Source: Streptococcus sp. 29892
GTDB lineage: Bacteria; Bacillota; Bacilli; Lactobacillales; Streptococcaceae
Direction: 5' to 3'
DNA: 64,000 nt
Assembly: GCF_032594935.1 (NCBI RefSeq)
Contig: NZ_CP118734.1
Coordinates: forward strand, 834,001 to 898,000
Positions 1 to 10,664 of the stretch are shown one piece after another. A program made the translations under genes and the position numbers. The notes beneath the pieces were generated by a model. That model was given only the letters and a program-made list of their open reading frames with translations. It did no database searches and had not been told where the DNA came from. Position 1 is the first letter of the stretch, and each line of letters begins with the position of its first letter.

Positions 1-2
1 AA

Positions 3-3000
3 GAAGCGGACCAAGGATTAAACCTATTCTCATTTCTGGAAGAGGAGCCAGTTCAGAGTATTGGACTATTGGAACCAGATAGTTCAGAAATAGGTCATAA
101 CGATACTGATCTTGAAGAATCAGATAGTCAAATTCCTGAAGAGGTAGTAGTCGAAACAATTCCAGAGATTCCAGTAATGGACTTTTATTTTCCAGAAGAT
201 ATGACGGACTTTTATCCAAAGACTGCTAGAGATAAGGTTGAGACAAACATTGCGGCTATTCGTTTGGTAAAAAATCTAGAAGTAGAGCACCGCAATGCTT
301 TACCAAGTGAACAAGAACTCCTTGCCAAGTATGTAGGCTGGGGTGGACTAGCCAATGAATTTTTTGATGACTATAATCCAAAATTTTCTAAGGAACTAGA
401 AGAACTGAAAAGCCTAGTCACAGATAAAGAGTATTCGGATATGAAACAGTCCTCTCTGACAGCCTATTACACAGACCCAGCCCTGATCCGTCAGATGTGG
501 GATAAGTTGGAAAGAGATGGCTTTACAGGTGGCAAAATCCTAGATCCTTCCATGGGAACAGGGAATTTTTTTGCAGCAATGCCCAAACACTTAAGAGAAA
601 AGAGTGAGTTATATGGTGTGGAATTAGATACCATTACAGGAGCTATTGCCAAACACCTTCATCCAAATAGTCACATTGAAATTAAGGGCTTTGAGACGGT
701 GGCTTTTAACGACAATAGTTTTGATTTAGTGATTTCAAATGTTCCCTTTGCCAATATACGAATTGCGGATAACAGGTACGATAAGCCTTACATGATTCAT
801 GACTACTTTGTCAAAAAGTCACTTGATTTGGTCCATGATGGTGGACAAGTAGCGATTATCTCTTCAACAGGAACCATGGATAAGCGAACAGAAAACATCT
901 TACAAGATATTCGTGAGACAACTGAATTTCTTGGTGGGGTTCGACTGCCTGATTCTGCCTTTAAGGCCATTGCAGGAACGAGTGTCACAACGGATATGTT
1001 ATTCTTTCAGAAACACTTGAACAAGGGATATGTTACAGATGACTTAGCCTTTTCTGGTTCCATTCGTTATGAAAAGGATAGTCGCATTTGGCTCAATCCT
1101 TACTTTGATGGAGAATACAATAGCCAAGTGCTAGGAACCTACGAGGTCAGAAATTTTAACGGTGGAACACTTTCTGTTAAGGGGACTAGTGATGACTTGA
1201 TTGCAAGTGTTGAAACAGCTCTACATCAAGTAAAAGCCCCAAGAAAGATTGATAGAAATGAGGTCATCATTAACCCAGATGTGTTGACCAAACAAGTCAT
1301 TGATACCTCCATTCCAGCTGAAATGAGGGAGAATCTAGATCAGTACAGTTTTGGTTATCAGGGTTCTACAGTTTACTATCGAGATAACAAAGGCATTCGA
1401 GTCGGAACCAAGACGGAAGAAATCAGTTACTATGTCGATGAAGAGGGCAACTTCAAAGCATGGGACACCAAACATTCTCAAAAGCAGATTGATCGCTTTA
1501 ATGCCTTAGAAGTGACTGATAACACTGCTCTGGATGTCTATGTGACCGATGATGCAGCAAAACGTGGTCAGTTTAAGGGATATTATAAAAAGACAGTTTT
1601 CTATGAAGCTCCATTGTCTGATAAAGAAGTGGCACGAATCAAAGGAATGGTCGATATTCGCAATGCCTACCAAGAAGTTATTGCCATTCAACGCTATTAT
1701 GACTACGATACGGAGTTCTTTAACCTCTTGTTAGGCAAACTCAATCGTACCTATGATAGCTTTGTCAAACACTATGGGTATTTGAACAGTGCAGTGAACC
1801 GCAATCTTTTTGATAGTGATGATAAGTATTCGCTTCTTGCTAGTTTGGAAGATGAACGTCTGGATCCAAGTGGAAAGTCTGTTATCTATACTAAATCCCT
1901 TGCTTTTGAGAAGGCTTTAGTGCGTCCTGAAAAAGAGGTTAAAAAGGTACATACTGCCCTTGATGCCTTAAATTCGAGCTTGGCTGACGGACGTGGTGTT
2001 GATTTCGATTATATGATGTCTATCTATCAGGTTGAATCGAAGATGACCTTGATTGAGGAATTAGGCGACCTCATTATGCCTGATCCTGAGAAGTATTTGA
2101 ATGGAGAATTGACCTATGTTTCTCGCCAAGACTTTCTGTCAGGGGATGTCGTCACTAAGTTAGAAGTGGTGGACCTATTTGTCAAACAAGACAATCAGGA
2201 CTTTAACTGGTCGCATTATGCAGGGTTACTTGAGACGGTCAAACCAGCACGTATTACTTTAGCAGACATTGATTATCGAATCGGTTCACGCTGGATTCCT
2301 TTGTCTATTTACGGAAAATTTGCCCAAGAAACCTTTATGGGGAAAGCCTATGAATTGTCAGACCAAGAAGTAGCAACAGTCCTTGAAGTCAGTCCCATTG
2401 ACGGGGTTATCACTTACCAATCTAAGTTTGCCTACACCTATTCCAACGTAACGGATAGGAGTTTAGGTGTCCCTGCTTCACGCTATGATAGTGGTCGAAA
2501 AATCTTTGAAAACCTCCTGAATTCCAATCAACCAACCATCACAAAACAAGTTGTTGAAGGGGATAAGAAAAAGAATGTGACGGATGTGGAGAAAACAACA
2601 GTCCTGCGTGCCAAGGAAACACACCTACAAGAACTCTTTCAAGGTTTTGTAGCAAGGTATCCAGAAGTCCAACAGATGATTGAAGACACCTATAATAGGC
2701 TCTACAATCGTACGGTATCAAAGACCTATGACGGTAGCCATTTAACCATTGATGGACTTGCTCAGAATATTTCATTACGGCCTCACCAAAAGAATGCCAT
2801 TCAACGGATTGTCGAGGAAAAACGTGCCCTACTAGCTCATGAAGTTGGTTCAGGTAAAACACTTACCATGCTTGGGGCAGGATTCAAACTGAAAGAACTC
2901 GGAATGGTACATAAACCTCTCTATGTGGTTCCTTCTAGTTTGACTGCTCAGTTTGGTCAAGAAATCATGAAATTTTTCCCAACCAAAAAAGTCTATGTGA

Positions 3001-4346
3001 CCACCAAGAAAGATTTTGCCAAAGCTAAACGCAAACAGTTTGTATCACGTATTATCACAGGGGACTATGATGCCATTGTCATTGGAGATTCACAATTTGA
3101 GAAGATACCGATGAGTCGTGAAAAACAGGTCACCTATATCAATGACAAACTTGAACAACTCAGAGAAATCAAGCTAGGAAGTGACTCTGATTATACGGTG
3201 AAAGAAGCAGAGCGTTCGATTAAGGGACTAGAGCACCAATTAGAAGAACTCCAAAAACTGGAGCGGGATACCTTTATTGAATTTGAAAACCTTGGCATTG
3301 ATTTTCTTTTTGTGGATGAGGCTCATCACTTCAAGAATATCCGACCAATCACTGGACTTGGGAATGTCGCGGGTATCACCAATACCACTTCAAAAAAGAA
3401 CGTAGACATGGAAATGAAGGTGAGACAGGTTCAGGCAGAGCATGGCGATAGAAATGTTGTTTTTGCGACAGGAACACCAGTCTCAAACTCCATTAGTGAA
3501 CTTTTCACTATGATGAATTACATTCAACCCGATGTCTTGGAACGATACCAGGTATCCAATTTTGACTCCTGGGTTGGGGCTTTTGGGAATATCGAAAACT
3601 CTATGGAACTAGCCCCGACAGGAGATAAATACCAACCTAAGAAACGGTTCAAGAAATTTGTCAACCTTCCTGAACTCATGCGAATTTACAAGGAAACAGC
3701 TGATATTCAGACTTCAGATATGCTTGATTTACCTGTACCTGAAGCTAAGATTATTGCGGTGGAAAGCGAGTTAACGCAAGCTCAGAAATACTATTTAGAA
3801 GAACTGGTAGAGCGTTCAGACGCTATCAAGTCAGGTAGTGTCGATCCAAGTAGAGATAATATGTTAAAGATAACCGGGGAAGCTAGAAAACTAGCCATTG
3901 ATATGCGGTTGATTGACCCTGCTTATACCTTATCAGACAATGAGAAAATCCTTCAAGTCGTTGATAATGTCGAGCGGATTTACCGTGAAGGAGCTGAAGA
4001 CAAAGCCACTCAGATGATTTTCTCTGATATTGGAACGCCTAAAAGTAAGGGAGAAGGATTTGATGTTTACAATGAACTTAAGGACTTGCTTGTCGATCGA
4101 GGGATACCAAAAGAAGAAATTGCCTTTGTGCATGATGCCAATACTGATGAAAAGAAAAACTTACTGTCTAGAAAGGTCAATAGCGGAGAAGTACGGATTC
4201 TCATGGCTTCTACGGAAAAAGGTGGAACGGGTTTAAACGTACAATCACGTATGAAAGCTGTCCACCACTTAGATGTTCCATGGCGTCCTTCTGATGTAGG
4301 ACGGATTTTGCGGACATTCAAAATAAAAAAGAATGTGATATATTAA
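3..4346 (+). pseudogene. ICE-type N6-DNA methylase / SNF2 helicase, 3'-truncated (5' end outside window)
   Basis: Large DNA methylase-helicase of the kind carried by streptococcal conjugative elements. The frame is open from the left edge, so the start lies outside the window; the first possible start inside is a TTG at 69. Counting from that TTG, a methylase motif I (DPSMGTGNFF, about residue 160) and an NPPF-like motif IV (SNVPF, about 224) are followed by a SNF2 helicase core: Walker A HEVGSGKT (about 925), DEAHH (about 1088) and a C-terminal helicase motif EKGGTGLNVQ (about 1385). After DVPWRPSD, where the family continues into the helicase motif VI region, the frame enters foreign sequence (VGRILRTF and on) and stops at 4346, so motif VI and the usual long C-terminal part are missing. 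The break is at about 4293 and the stop codon lies in the omega operator repeats. Its role in conjugative elements is not well defined; helicase activity should be lost here. Confidence 0.85.
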
Positions 4347-4386
4347 TCACAAATCACTTATCACAAATCACAAGTGATTTGTGATT
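4334..4386. promoter_or_regulatory. Omega-repressor operator: array of ATCAC heptads
   Basis: Six contiguous 7-bp units run from 4345 to 4386: AATCACA, AATCACT, TATCACA, AATCACA, then AGTGATT and TGTGATT in the opposite orientation. A further inverted unit (TGTGATA) sits at 4334-4340. This is the WATCACW heptad array that the omega ribbon-helix-helix repressor binds on Inc18/pSM19035 plasmids. It lies directly ahead of a truncated omega gene, which supports the identification. The array overlaps the stop codon of the broken helicase gene. Confidence 0.88.
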
Positions 4387-4428
4387 GTTGATGATAAAAT
4401 AAGAATAAGAAGAAATAGAAAGAAGTGA

Positions 4429-4572
4429 GTGATTGTGGGAAATTTAGGCGCACAAAAAGAAAAACGAAATGATACACCAATCAGTGCAAAAAAAGATATA
4501 ATGGGAGATAAGACGGTTCGTGTTCGTGCTGACTTGCACCATATCATATTATTAAATAAACTGTCAATTTGA
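4429..4572 (+). pseudogene. Truncated omega transcriptional repressor (Inc18 omega-epsilon-zeta cassette)
   Basis: A 47-codon frame starting at GTG whose first about 40 residues (MIVGNLGAQK, then KRNDTPISAKKDIM and TVRVRADLHH) match the N-terminus of the omega repressor of pSM19035-type plasmids as I know it. Full omega is 71 residues: a disordered N-terminus, one DNA-contacting beta strand, then two helices forming the ribbon-helix-helix dimer. Here the strand is kept, but sequence after HHI switches to the usual upstream flank of tet(O) and stops after LLNKLSI. Both helices are missing, so the product should not dimerise or repress. The epsilon antitoxin and zeta toxin genes are absent. The junction is near 4544-4549. 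The gene fixes the origin of this segment as an Inc18-like plasmid remnant. Confidence 0.85.
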
Positions 4573-4667
4573 TAGTGGGAACAAAAAGTAGCAGTCCCGT
4601 TTCACTTTTAATATGGGGCTTAGTTTTTTGTACCCAGTTTAAGAATACTTTTATCATGTAATTTTAT

Positions 4668-4685
4668 ATGCCCGAAAACATATAA
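4668..4685 (+). CDS. Possible tet(O) leader peptide (MPENI)
   Basis: A five-codon frame just ahead of the tet(O) attenuator hairpin. Short leader frames in ribosomal-protection tet genes are thought to couple ribosome stalling to read-through of the terminator. No good ribosome-binding site is visible in front of it, so translation is uncertain. Confidence 0.35.
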   Translation: MPENI

Positions 4686-4710
4686 GTGTTTTGGGGCTAT
4701 TGGAGTTATT

Positions 4711-4762
4711 TACCCAGTGATAGGAGTATTTATCACTGGGTATTTTTATGCCCTTTTTTGGG
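4711..4762 (+). promoter_or_regulatory. tet(O) transcription attenuator
   Basis: A perfect 12-bp stem (TACCCAGTGATA at 4711-4722 with TATCACTGGGTA at 4731-4742) is followed by a T run. A second small CCC/GGG hairpin flanks a T-rich loop at 4751-4762, just before the GGAGG ribosome-binding site at 4771. This is the layout of the tet(M)/tet(O) leader attenuators, in which stalled ribosomes favour read-through into the resistance gene. Confidence 0.75.
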
Positions 4763-4783
4763 TGTTGATAGGAGGAAAATCAC

Positions 4784-6703
4784 ATGAAAATAATTAACTT
4801 AGGCATTCTGGCTCACGTTGACGCAGGAAAGACAACATTAACGGAGAGTTTATTGTATACCAGTGGTGCAATTGCAGAACCAGGGAGCGTAGATAAAGGC
4901 ACAACAAGGACAGATACAATGAATTTGGAGCGTCAAAGGGGAATCACTATCCAGACAGCAGTGACATCTTTTCAGTGGGAGGATGTAAAAGTCAACATTA
5001 TAGATACGCCAGGCCATATGGATTTTTTGGCGGAAGTATACCGTTCTTTATCCGTATTAGACGGAGCAGTATTATTAGTTTCTGCAAAGGATGGCATACA
5101 GGCACAGACCCGTATACTGTTTCATGCACTACAGACAATGAAGATTCCGACAATTTTTTTCATCAATAAAATTGACCAAGAGGGGATTGATTTGCCAATG
5201 GTATATCAAGAAATGAAAGCAAAGCTTTCTTCGGAAATTATAGTGAAGCAAAAGGTTGGGCAGCATCCCCATATAAATGTAACAGACAATGACGATATGG
5301 AACAGTGGGATACGGTAATTATGGGAAACGATGAACTATTAGAGAAATATATGTCAGGGAAACCGTTTAAAATGTCAGAACTGGAACAGGAAGAAAACAG
5401 GAGATTCCAAAACGGAACGTTATTTCCCGTTTATCACGGAAGCGCTAAAAACAATCTGGGGATTCGGCAGCTTATAGAAGTGATTGCCAGTAAATTTTAT
5501 TCATCAACGCCTGAAGGTCAATCTGAACTATGCGGGCAGGTTTTTAAGATTGAATATTCAGAAAAAAGGAGGCGTTTGGCTTATGTGCGTCTGTACAGCG
5601 GCGCATTGCATTCGAGGGACGTTGTCAGAATATCAGAAAAAGAGAAAATAAAAATTACAGAGATGAGTATTCCTACAAACGGTGAATTGTGTTTAGCAGA
5701 TACGGCTTACTCTGGTGATATTGTAATTTTACCAAATGATGTTTTGCAGCTAAACAGTATTTTGGGGAACGAAATACTGTTGCCGCAGAGAAAATTTATT
5801 GAAAATCCGCTCCCTATGCTCCAAACAACGATTGCAGTAAAGAAATCTGAACAGCGGGAAATATTGCTTGGGGCACTTACAGAAATTTCAGATGGCGATC
5901 CTCTTTTAAAATATTATGTGGATACTACAACGCATGAGATTATACTTTCTTTTTTGGGGAATGTGCAGATGGAAGTCATTTGTGCCATCCTTGAGGAAAA
6001 ATATCATGTGGAGGCAGAAATAAAAGAGCCTACTGTTATATATATGGAAAGACCGCTTAGAAAAGCAGAATATACCATCCACATAGAAGTCCCGCCAAAT
6101 CCTTTCTGGGCTTCTGTCGGGTTGTCCATAGAGCCGCTCCCTATTGGAAGCGGAGTGCAGTATGAAAGCAGAGTTTCACTTGGATATTTAAATCAATCGT
6201 TCCAAAATGCGGTTATGGAGGGGGTTCTTTATGGCTGCGAGCAGGGGCTGTATGGATGGAAAGTGACAGACTGTAAAATCTGTTTTGAATATGGATTGTA
6301 TTATAGTCCTGTAAGTACCCCCGCAGACTTTCGGCTGCTTTCCCCTATCGTATTGGAGCAGGCTTTAAAAAAAGCAGGGACAGAACTATTAGAGCCATAT
6401 CTCCACTTTGAAATTTATGCACCGCAGGAATATCTCTCACGGGCGTATCATGATGCTCCAAGGTATTGTGCAGATATTGTAAGTACTCAGATAAAGAATG
6501 ACGAGGTCATTCTGAAAGGAGAAATCCCTGCCAGATGTATTCAAGAATACAGGAACGATTTAACTTATTTCACAAATGGGCAGGGAGTCTGCTTGACAGA
6601 GTTAAAAGGATACCAGCCAGCTATTGGTAAATTTATTTGCCAACCCCGCCGCCCGAATAGCCGTATAGATAAGGTTCGGCATATGTTCCACAAGTTAGCT
6701 TAA
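4784..6703 (+). CDS. tet(O): Tet(O)-family ribosomal protection protein, tetracycline resistance
   Basis: EF-G-like GTPase that binds tetracycline-stalled ribosomes in the cytoplasm and dislodges the drug. It is 639 residues, the normal length for Tet(O). The N-terminal GTPase domain shows the P-loop AHVDAGKT (residues 10-17), DTPGH (about 74-78) and NKID (about 128-131). EF-G domains III-V follow and the protein ends in the family tail [13 protein letters not shown] lies 8 nt before the ATG. Most of the sequence agrees with classical Tet(O) as I remember it, but residues about 260-315 carry a cluster of differences (for example [15 protein letters not shown] and CLADTAYSG), which may mark a mosaic with another tet class. 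It is preceded by plasmid-derived DNA and followed by the KTR gene; base composition and codon use differ from the chromosomal part. Confidence 0.95.
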   Translation: MKIINLGILAHVDAGKTTLTESLLYTSGAIAEPGSVDKGTTRTDTMNLERQRGITIQTAVTSFQWEDVKVNIIDTPGHMDFLAEVYRSLSVLDGAVLLVSAKDGIQAQTRILFHALQTMKIPTIFFINKIDQEGIDLPMVYQEMKAKLSSEIIVKQKVGQHPHINVTDNDDMEQWDTVIMGNDELLEKYMSGKPFKMSELEQEENRRFQNGTLFPVYHGSAKNNLGIRQLIEVIASKFYSSTPEGQSELCGQVFKIEYSEKRRRLAYVRLYSGALHSRDVVRISEKEKIKITEMSIPTNGELCLADTAYSGDIVILPNDVLQLNSILGNEILLPQRKFIENPLPMLQTTIAVKKSEQREILLGALTEISDGDPLLKYYVDTTTHEIILSFLGNVQMEVICAILEEKYHVEAEIKEPTVIYMERPLRKAEYTIHIEVPPNPFWASVGLSIEPLPIGSGVQYESRVSLGYLNQSFQNAVMEGVLYGCEQGLYGWKVTDCKICFEYGLYYSPVSTPADFRLLSPIVLEQALKKAGTELLEPYLHFEIYAPQEYLSRAYHDAPRYCADIVSTQIKNDEVILKGEIPARCIQEYRNDLTYFTNGQGVCLTELKGYQPAIGKFICQPRRPNSRIDKVRHMFHKLA

Positions 6704-6754
6704 CAGCTTGCAAAAGTCATATAAAATGAGATTTGAAAGGATTAGAGACTAATT

Positions 6755-6928
6755 ATGATGAAATGCGAATGGATATTGTGTCCTGTTTGTGGGAGCAAAA
6801 CCCGTAATAAAATTAGGAAGGACACTGTTTTGGAGAATTATCCCCTTTATTGTCCAAAATGCAGACAAGAAAGCTTGATTAAAGTTGACAACTTGAAGAT
6901 AACTGTCATCAAAGAGCCAGACGCTTAA
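6755..6928 (+). CDS. Cysteine-rich KTR domain protein
   Basis: Small protein of 57 residues (56 if the second ATG is used) with two CPxC pairs: CPVCGSKTR near residue 9 and CPKC near residue 33, a likely zinc ribbon. The motif CGSKTRNKI is the signature of the cysteine-rich KTR family that commonly lies just behind tet(O), tet(W) and related genes in Firmicute elements. Its function is not known. It follows tet(O) by 51 nt with no terminator between them, so the two are probably co-transcribed. A strong terminator follows at once. Confidence 0.82.
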   Translation: MMKCEWILCPVCGSKTRNKIRKDTVLENYPLYCPKCRQESLIKVDNLKITVIKEPDA

Positions 6929-6933
6929 GACGC

Positions 6934-6980
6934 AGAGCCGATGAAATTGTGGAACAATTCACGAATCATCGGCTCTTTTT
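6934..6980 (+). terminator. Rho-independent terminator of the tet(O) unit
   Basis: An 11-bp inverted repeat, AGAGCCGATGA at 6934-6944 with TCATCGGCTCT at 6966-6976, is followed by TTTTT. Confidence 0.85.
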
Positions 6981-7014
6981 GTTTCGTATTTGAAAGAACA
7001 AACTCACCAAATAA

Positions 7015-7674
7015 AAAAAACGATATTCTACTTCATCAACTATTAGGAAAATTGAGCAATCTCAAACAAATTCGGAGGAATCTGATATAACCTATTCGAA
7101 ATCGGAAAGTTATTATCGTAGTATTCTTATTCAATCTCGAGATGAACAACGTCATTATATTGAATCTTTACCTCAAGAACAGCAACAAAGCGTTCAAACA
7201 ACATTTTCTGCAATGGTAATGAAAGCAGAGGAACTCAAACAAGAATTTTCCTCAGACAAAGAGCTAATCGAAACGGTGTTGCATGACTTGTTGGAGGAAG
7301 AAGAACAAGTAAGGGATTTTTCCACTTCGGAAACTTCTGACTTAATAGAAACTTATGCCAAGAAAAAAAGTATGCGTTATCTTCAAGGGACTCCAGCTAC
7401 ACAGCAAAAATATTACGGTTACTCAGTGCCCGATGAATTACTTAAGTCCGTATTTTTGAACGGTAATCCAATATCATTCCAGTTTTATGGTTATGTGATT
7501 GGAGAAGGCGAATTGTATATCCCCAATGACTGCTATGTGAATGAAGCAGGAACAGAACTTGTTTTATTTGTTGAAAGAAATGGCCAGAAGTATGTCTTAG
7601 AAAGCAACATGTCACCAGATAATCAAAAAATTGATGTTTTCTTTAGTCAAGATGAAATTTTGGCTTCTTATTGA
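7015..7674 (+). pseudogene. 5'-truncated hypothetical protein, Glu/Gln-rich
   Basis: The frame is open from about 7015 to the stop at 7674, but its first ATG is at 7213 and no ribosome-binding site precedes it. The stretch before that ATG (RYSTSSTIRKIEQSQ, later DEQRHYIESLPQEQQQ) reads like genuine coding sequence, so this is the 3' part of a longer gene cut by insertion of the tet(O) block. The remaining about 219 residues start with a polar, probably coiled segment rich in E, Q and S and end in a more globular part (YYGYSVPDELLKSVFLNG, then a beta-rich tail). I do not recognise the family. It could be an accessory protein of the original conjugative element. If translated from 7213 the product would be 153 residues. 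Confidence 0.5.
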
Positions 7675-8054
7675 CAGTAAAATATTAGATAAAATTAATA
7701 TTGATTATTTTTCTCCTTCCCACATATCAAATTTCTTTTGGATTGATTAGTTGATAATAGGGAAAACTACCTTGAAATTGTGTGGGTAATTAACCTGTAT
7801 AGGGCTAGGCCGTTTTCTATTTGATTTTTTTATTAAATTTAGCCTGGTGGAAACATCAGGCTTTATTTTTTTTTGACTTTTTTTCAATAAATGCGGAAAA
7901 ATTACTCCCACACCTACCTAGTAAGGTAGTAGGAATATTTGTATTCCATGAACTATGGCATAAAATTATCAGGTCGAATTAGTTGGTCTGATAACTTGAC
8001 TAATATCCTTTTTAGAGTGATATATAGTGTGCCATTACATAGGAAGGAGAGTAA
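7675..8054. other. Intergenic region ahead of the recombinase module
   Basis: No coding sequence seen. It holds a terminator-like hairpin (AGCCTG at 7841 with CAGGCT ending at 7862, then a T-rich run), an inverted repeat TTATCAG/CTGATAA at 7967-7995, and GGAAGGAG just before the recombinase ATG at 8055. It may contain the promoter and attenuator of the recombinase operon. Attachment-site sequence cannot be recognised without an empty-site comparison. Confidence 0.5.
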
Positions 8055-9296
8055 ATGTCCGTAAAGAAGATTAGAGTCAATAAACAAAAACACAAGAAGA
8101 GGGTCTGTGCCTACATTCGAGTTTCGACGACTAATGGAAGTCAGTTAGAATCGTTAGAAAATCAGAAACAGTATTTTGAAAACCTGTATTCCAATAGAGA
8201 CGATATTGATTTTGTAGGTGTTTATCATGACAGAGGTATATCTGGTTCTAAGGATAATCGTCCAAATTTTCAAGCGATGATTGAAGTTTGTCGTAAAGGT
8301 ATGATTGATGTTATCCACACCAAGTCTATTGCTCGATTTGCTAGAAACACGATTACAGTTCTTGAAATTAGTCGTGAACTGAAGGCAATAGGAGTAGACA
8401 TATTCTTTGAGGAACAAAACATTCATACTCTTTCAAGTGAAGGGGAAGTGATGCTTTCAGTATTAGCTAGTATCGCGGAGGACGAGTTGAGGAGTATGAG
8501 TGGCAATCAACGCTGGGCATTCCAAAAGAAGTTTCAACGAGGAGAGCTAGTCATTAACACCAAGCGATTCTTAGGATATGACATAGATGAGAATGGTGAG
8601 TTGATTATCAATCCAGAAGAAGCTTTCATAGTCAGGCAAATATTTGCACTTTACCTTGAAGGGTATGGTACTCATCGTATTGCCAAACTGTTAAATGAAA
8701 AGGGCGTTGCGACTGTCACAGGTGCTAAATGGCATGACACCACAATCCGTCAAATGTTAAGCAATGAAAAATACAATGGTTCGGTCTTATTGCAGAAGTA
8801 TTTTCACGATGGTGTGAATGGTCCTAAAAAATTGAATCGGGGTGAACTCGAACAATACTTTATAGAGGATAATCACGAAGCCATTATTTCTATGAAAGAA
8901 TGGCAAGCAGTCCAGGACAAACTAAACAGTAGTAGATGGCAACAAGGTAGAAACAAAACCTATAAATTTACAGGGTTATTAAAGTGTCAGCATTGTGGTA
9001 CGACTTTAAAGAGACAAGTTTCTTACAATAAAAAAATTGTTTGGTGCTGTTCCAAATACATTAAAGAGGGAAAAGTAGCTTGTCAGGGGATGCGTGTGCC
9101 AGAAGCAGATATCTCAAATTGGATAGTAACCTCGCTAGTAACAGTAATAGAAAGGGATAGAAATGGGGAAAAGTATTACAGTTATACCGGCCAAGAAAGT
9201 GCAGACCAGTGTTCAACATCAGGTCAGAAAGAAAATCAAAGTAGCCGCATATTGTCGAGTGTCCACCGACCAAGAAGAACAGCTATCAAGTTATGA
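8055..9296 (+). CDS. Large serine recombinase 1
   Basis: Site-specific recombinase of the large serine family, acting on element ends through a phosphoserine-DNA intermediate. The resolvase domain opens with AYIRVST (catalytic Ser24) and contains KSIARFARNT. The Recombinase domain follows (GYGTHRIAKLLNEKGV, about residue 212). A zinc ribbon is visible (CQHCG about residue 314, and WCCSK), then a basic tail ending RPRRTAIKL. Length is 413 residues, shorter than phage integrases but normal for the recombinase sets in Gram-positive elements. GGAAGGAG precedes the ATG. Its last 134 nt overlap the next recombinase gene in another frame, and both readings look real. It probably works with the neighbouring recombinases in excision and integration. 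Confidence 0.9.
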   Translation: MSVKKIRVNKQKHKKRVCAYIRVSTTNGSQLESLENQKQYFENLYSNRDDIDFVGVYHDRGISGSKDNRPNFQAMIEVCRKGMIDVIHTKSIARFARNTITVLEISRELKAIGVDIFFEEQNIHTLSSEGEVMLSVLASIAEDELRSMSGNQRWAFQKKFQRGELVINTKRFLGYDIDENGELIINPEEAFIVRQIFALYLEGYGTHRIAKLLNEKGVATVTGAKWHDTTIRQMLSNEKYNGSVLLQKYFHDGVNGPKKLNRGELEQYFIEDNHEAIISMKEWQAVQDKLNSSRWQQGRNKTYKFTGLLKCQHCGTTLKRQVSYNKKIVWCCSKYIKEGKVACQGMRVPEADISNWIVTSLVTVIERDRNGEKYYSYTGQESADQCSTSGQKENQSSRILSSVHRPRRTAIKL

Positions 9297-10502
9297 AAAC
9301 CAAGTTAATTATTACCGAGAGTTTATCTCTAAACACGAGGACTATGAGTTAGTTGACATCTATGCGGATGAGGGTATTTCAGCAACCAATACAAAAAAAC
9401 GTGATGCTTTTAACCGCTTGATACAAGATTGTAGGGCAGGTAAGGTGGATAGGATTTTGGTCAAGTCAATTAGTCGATTTGCTAGAAATACCCTTGATTG
9501 TATCAAATATGTCCGAGAGCTGAAAGAACTGGGTGTTTGTGTGACTTTTGAAAAGGAGAATATTGACAGCCTAGATTCCAAAGGTGAAGTTCTCCTTACA
9601 ATCCTTTCTTCCTTAGCACAGGATGAGTCACGCTCTATCTCAGAGAATGCGACGTGGGGAATTCGTAAGAAGTTTGAACGTGGTGAGTTGCGCGTGAATA
9701 CCATAAAGTTCATGGGTTATGACAAGGATGAAAATGGTAGGCTTATCATTACCCTCAGCAAGCTGAAACAGTAAAATTCATTTATGAGAAATTCTTAGAG
9801 GGGTATAGTTCCGAGTCCATAGCTAAGTATTTGAATGACAATGAAATACCTGGTTGGACAGGACAGGCAAATTGGTATCCTAGTGCTATACAGAAAATGC
9901 TTCAAAATGAAAAGTACAAAGGTGATGCCTTATTACAAAAGACTTTTACTGTTGATTTTCTGACTAAGAAACGAGTTCAAAATGATGGTCAAGTCAACCA
10001 ATACTATGTAGAAAATAGTCATGAAGCTATTATTGACAAAGACACTTGGGAATTAGTACAGTTGGAATTGACAAGGAGGAAAGACTTTCGAGAAGAACAT
10101 CAACTGAAAGCTTACATCATCCAAAATGACGATAATCCTTTTACAACTAAGGTGTTCTGTGCAGAATGTGGTTCAGCCTTTGGAAGGAAGAATTGGGCAA
10201 CCAGTCGAGGTAAACGTAAGGTGTGGCAATGTAACAACCGTTATCGCATCAAGGAGGTGGAAGGGTGTTTCAGTAGGCATTTGGATGAGGTGACACTTGA
10301 GCAGATTTTCCTAAAGGCATTAGTGCTACTGAGCGAGAACATTGATTTGCTTGATGGCAAGTGGGAGAAAATCTTGGCAGAGAATCGCCTGCTTGATAAG
10401 CACTACAGCATGGCATTGAGTGACATACTTAGGAAGGAGCAGATAGCTTTCAACCCCTCTGACATGTGCCGAGTGCTAGACTTTATCAGCATTGGATTTT
10501 AA
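9163..10502 (+). pseudogene. Large serine recombinase 2, frameshifted
   Basis: Second member of the recombinase set. The first frame (9163-9774, 203 residues) has AYCRVST with catalytic Ser34, IYADEGISAT and KSISRFARNT. It then loses frame at about 9750-9753, within ATTACCCTCAG, and stops at 9774. Restoring one base gives INPQQAETVKFIYEKF and joins smoothly to the second frame (to 10502), which carries the Recombinase domain and a zinc ribbon (CAECGSAF, WQCNN). The whole would be about 446 residues. A one-base deletion explains everything. The gene is therefore inactive unless ribosomal frameshifting or a sequencing error is involved. The start overlaps recombinase 1 by 134 nt, and the overlap includes the catalytic serine codon. 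Confidence 0.88.
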
Positions 10503-10664
10503 CTTATGTATACCTGCTAAGTGTACAAAATGTTCCTCAGAAAACGTAAGATTGAGAGTTGTTTGCTGTCCTTTTCGTCCTAAAATAATTTGATAGGTTT
10601 TTGAAAGGAGTTTTTTATAATTTCTTGCGGATGAGAGTAATAATGATTCCATGTATTTCCTTAG

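Noticed and set aside
9061..9273. Minus-strand frame inside the recombinase overlap
   Set aside because: It is opposite two frames that both code for recombinase sequence and has no ribosome-binding site.
9163..9296. The overlap of recombinases 1 and 2 as a sign that recombinase 1 lost its stop codon
   Set aside because: The tail of recombinase 1 (RPRRTAIKL) looks like the usual end of this family, so the overlap is probably native.
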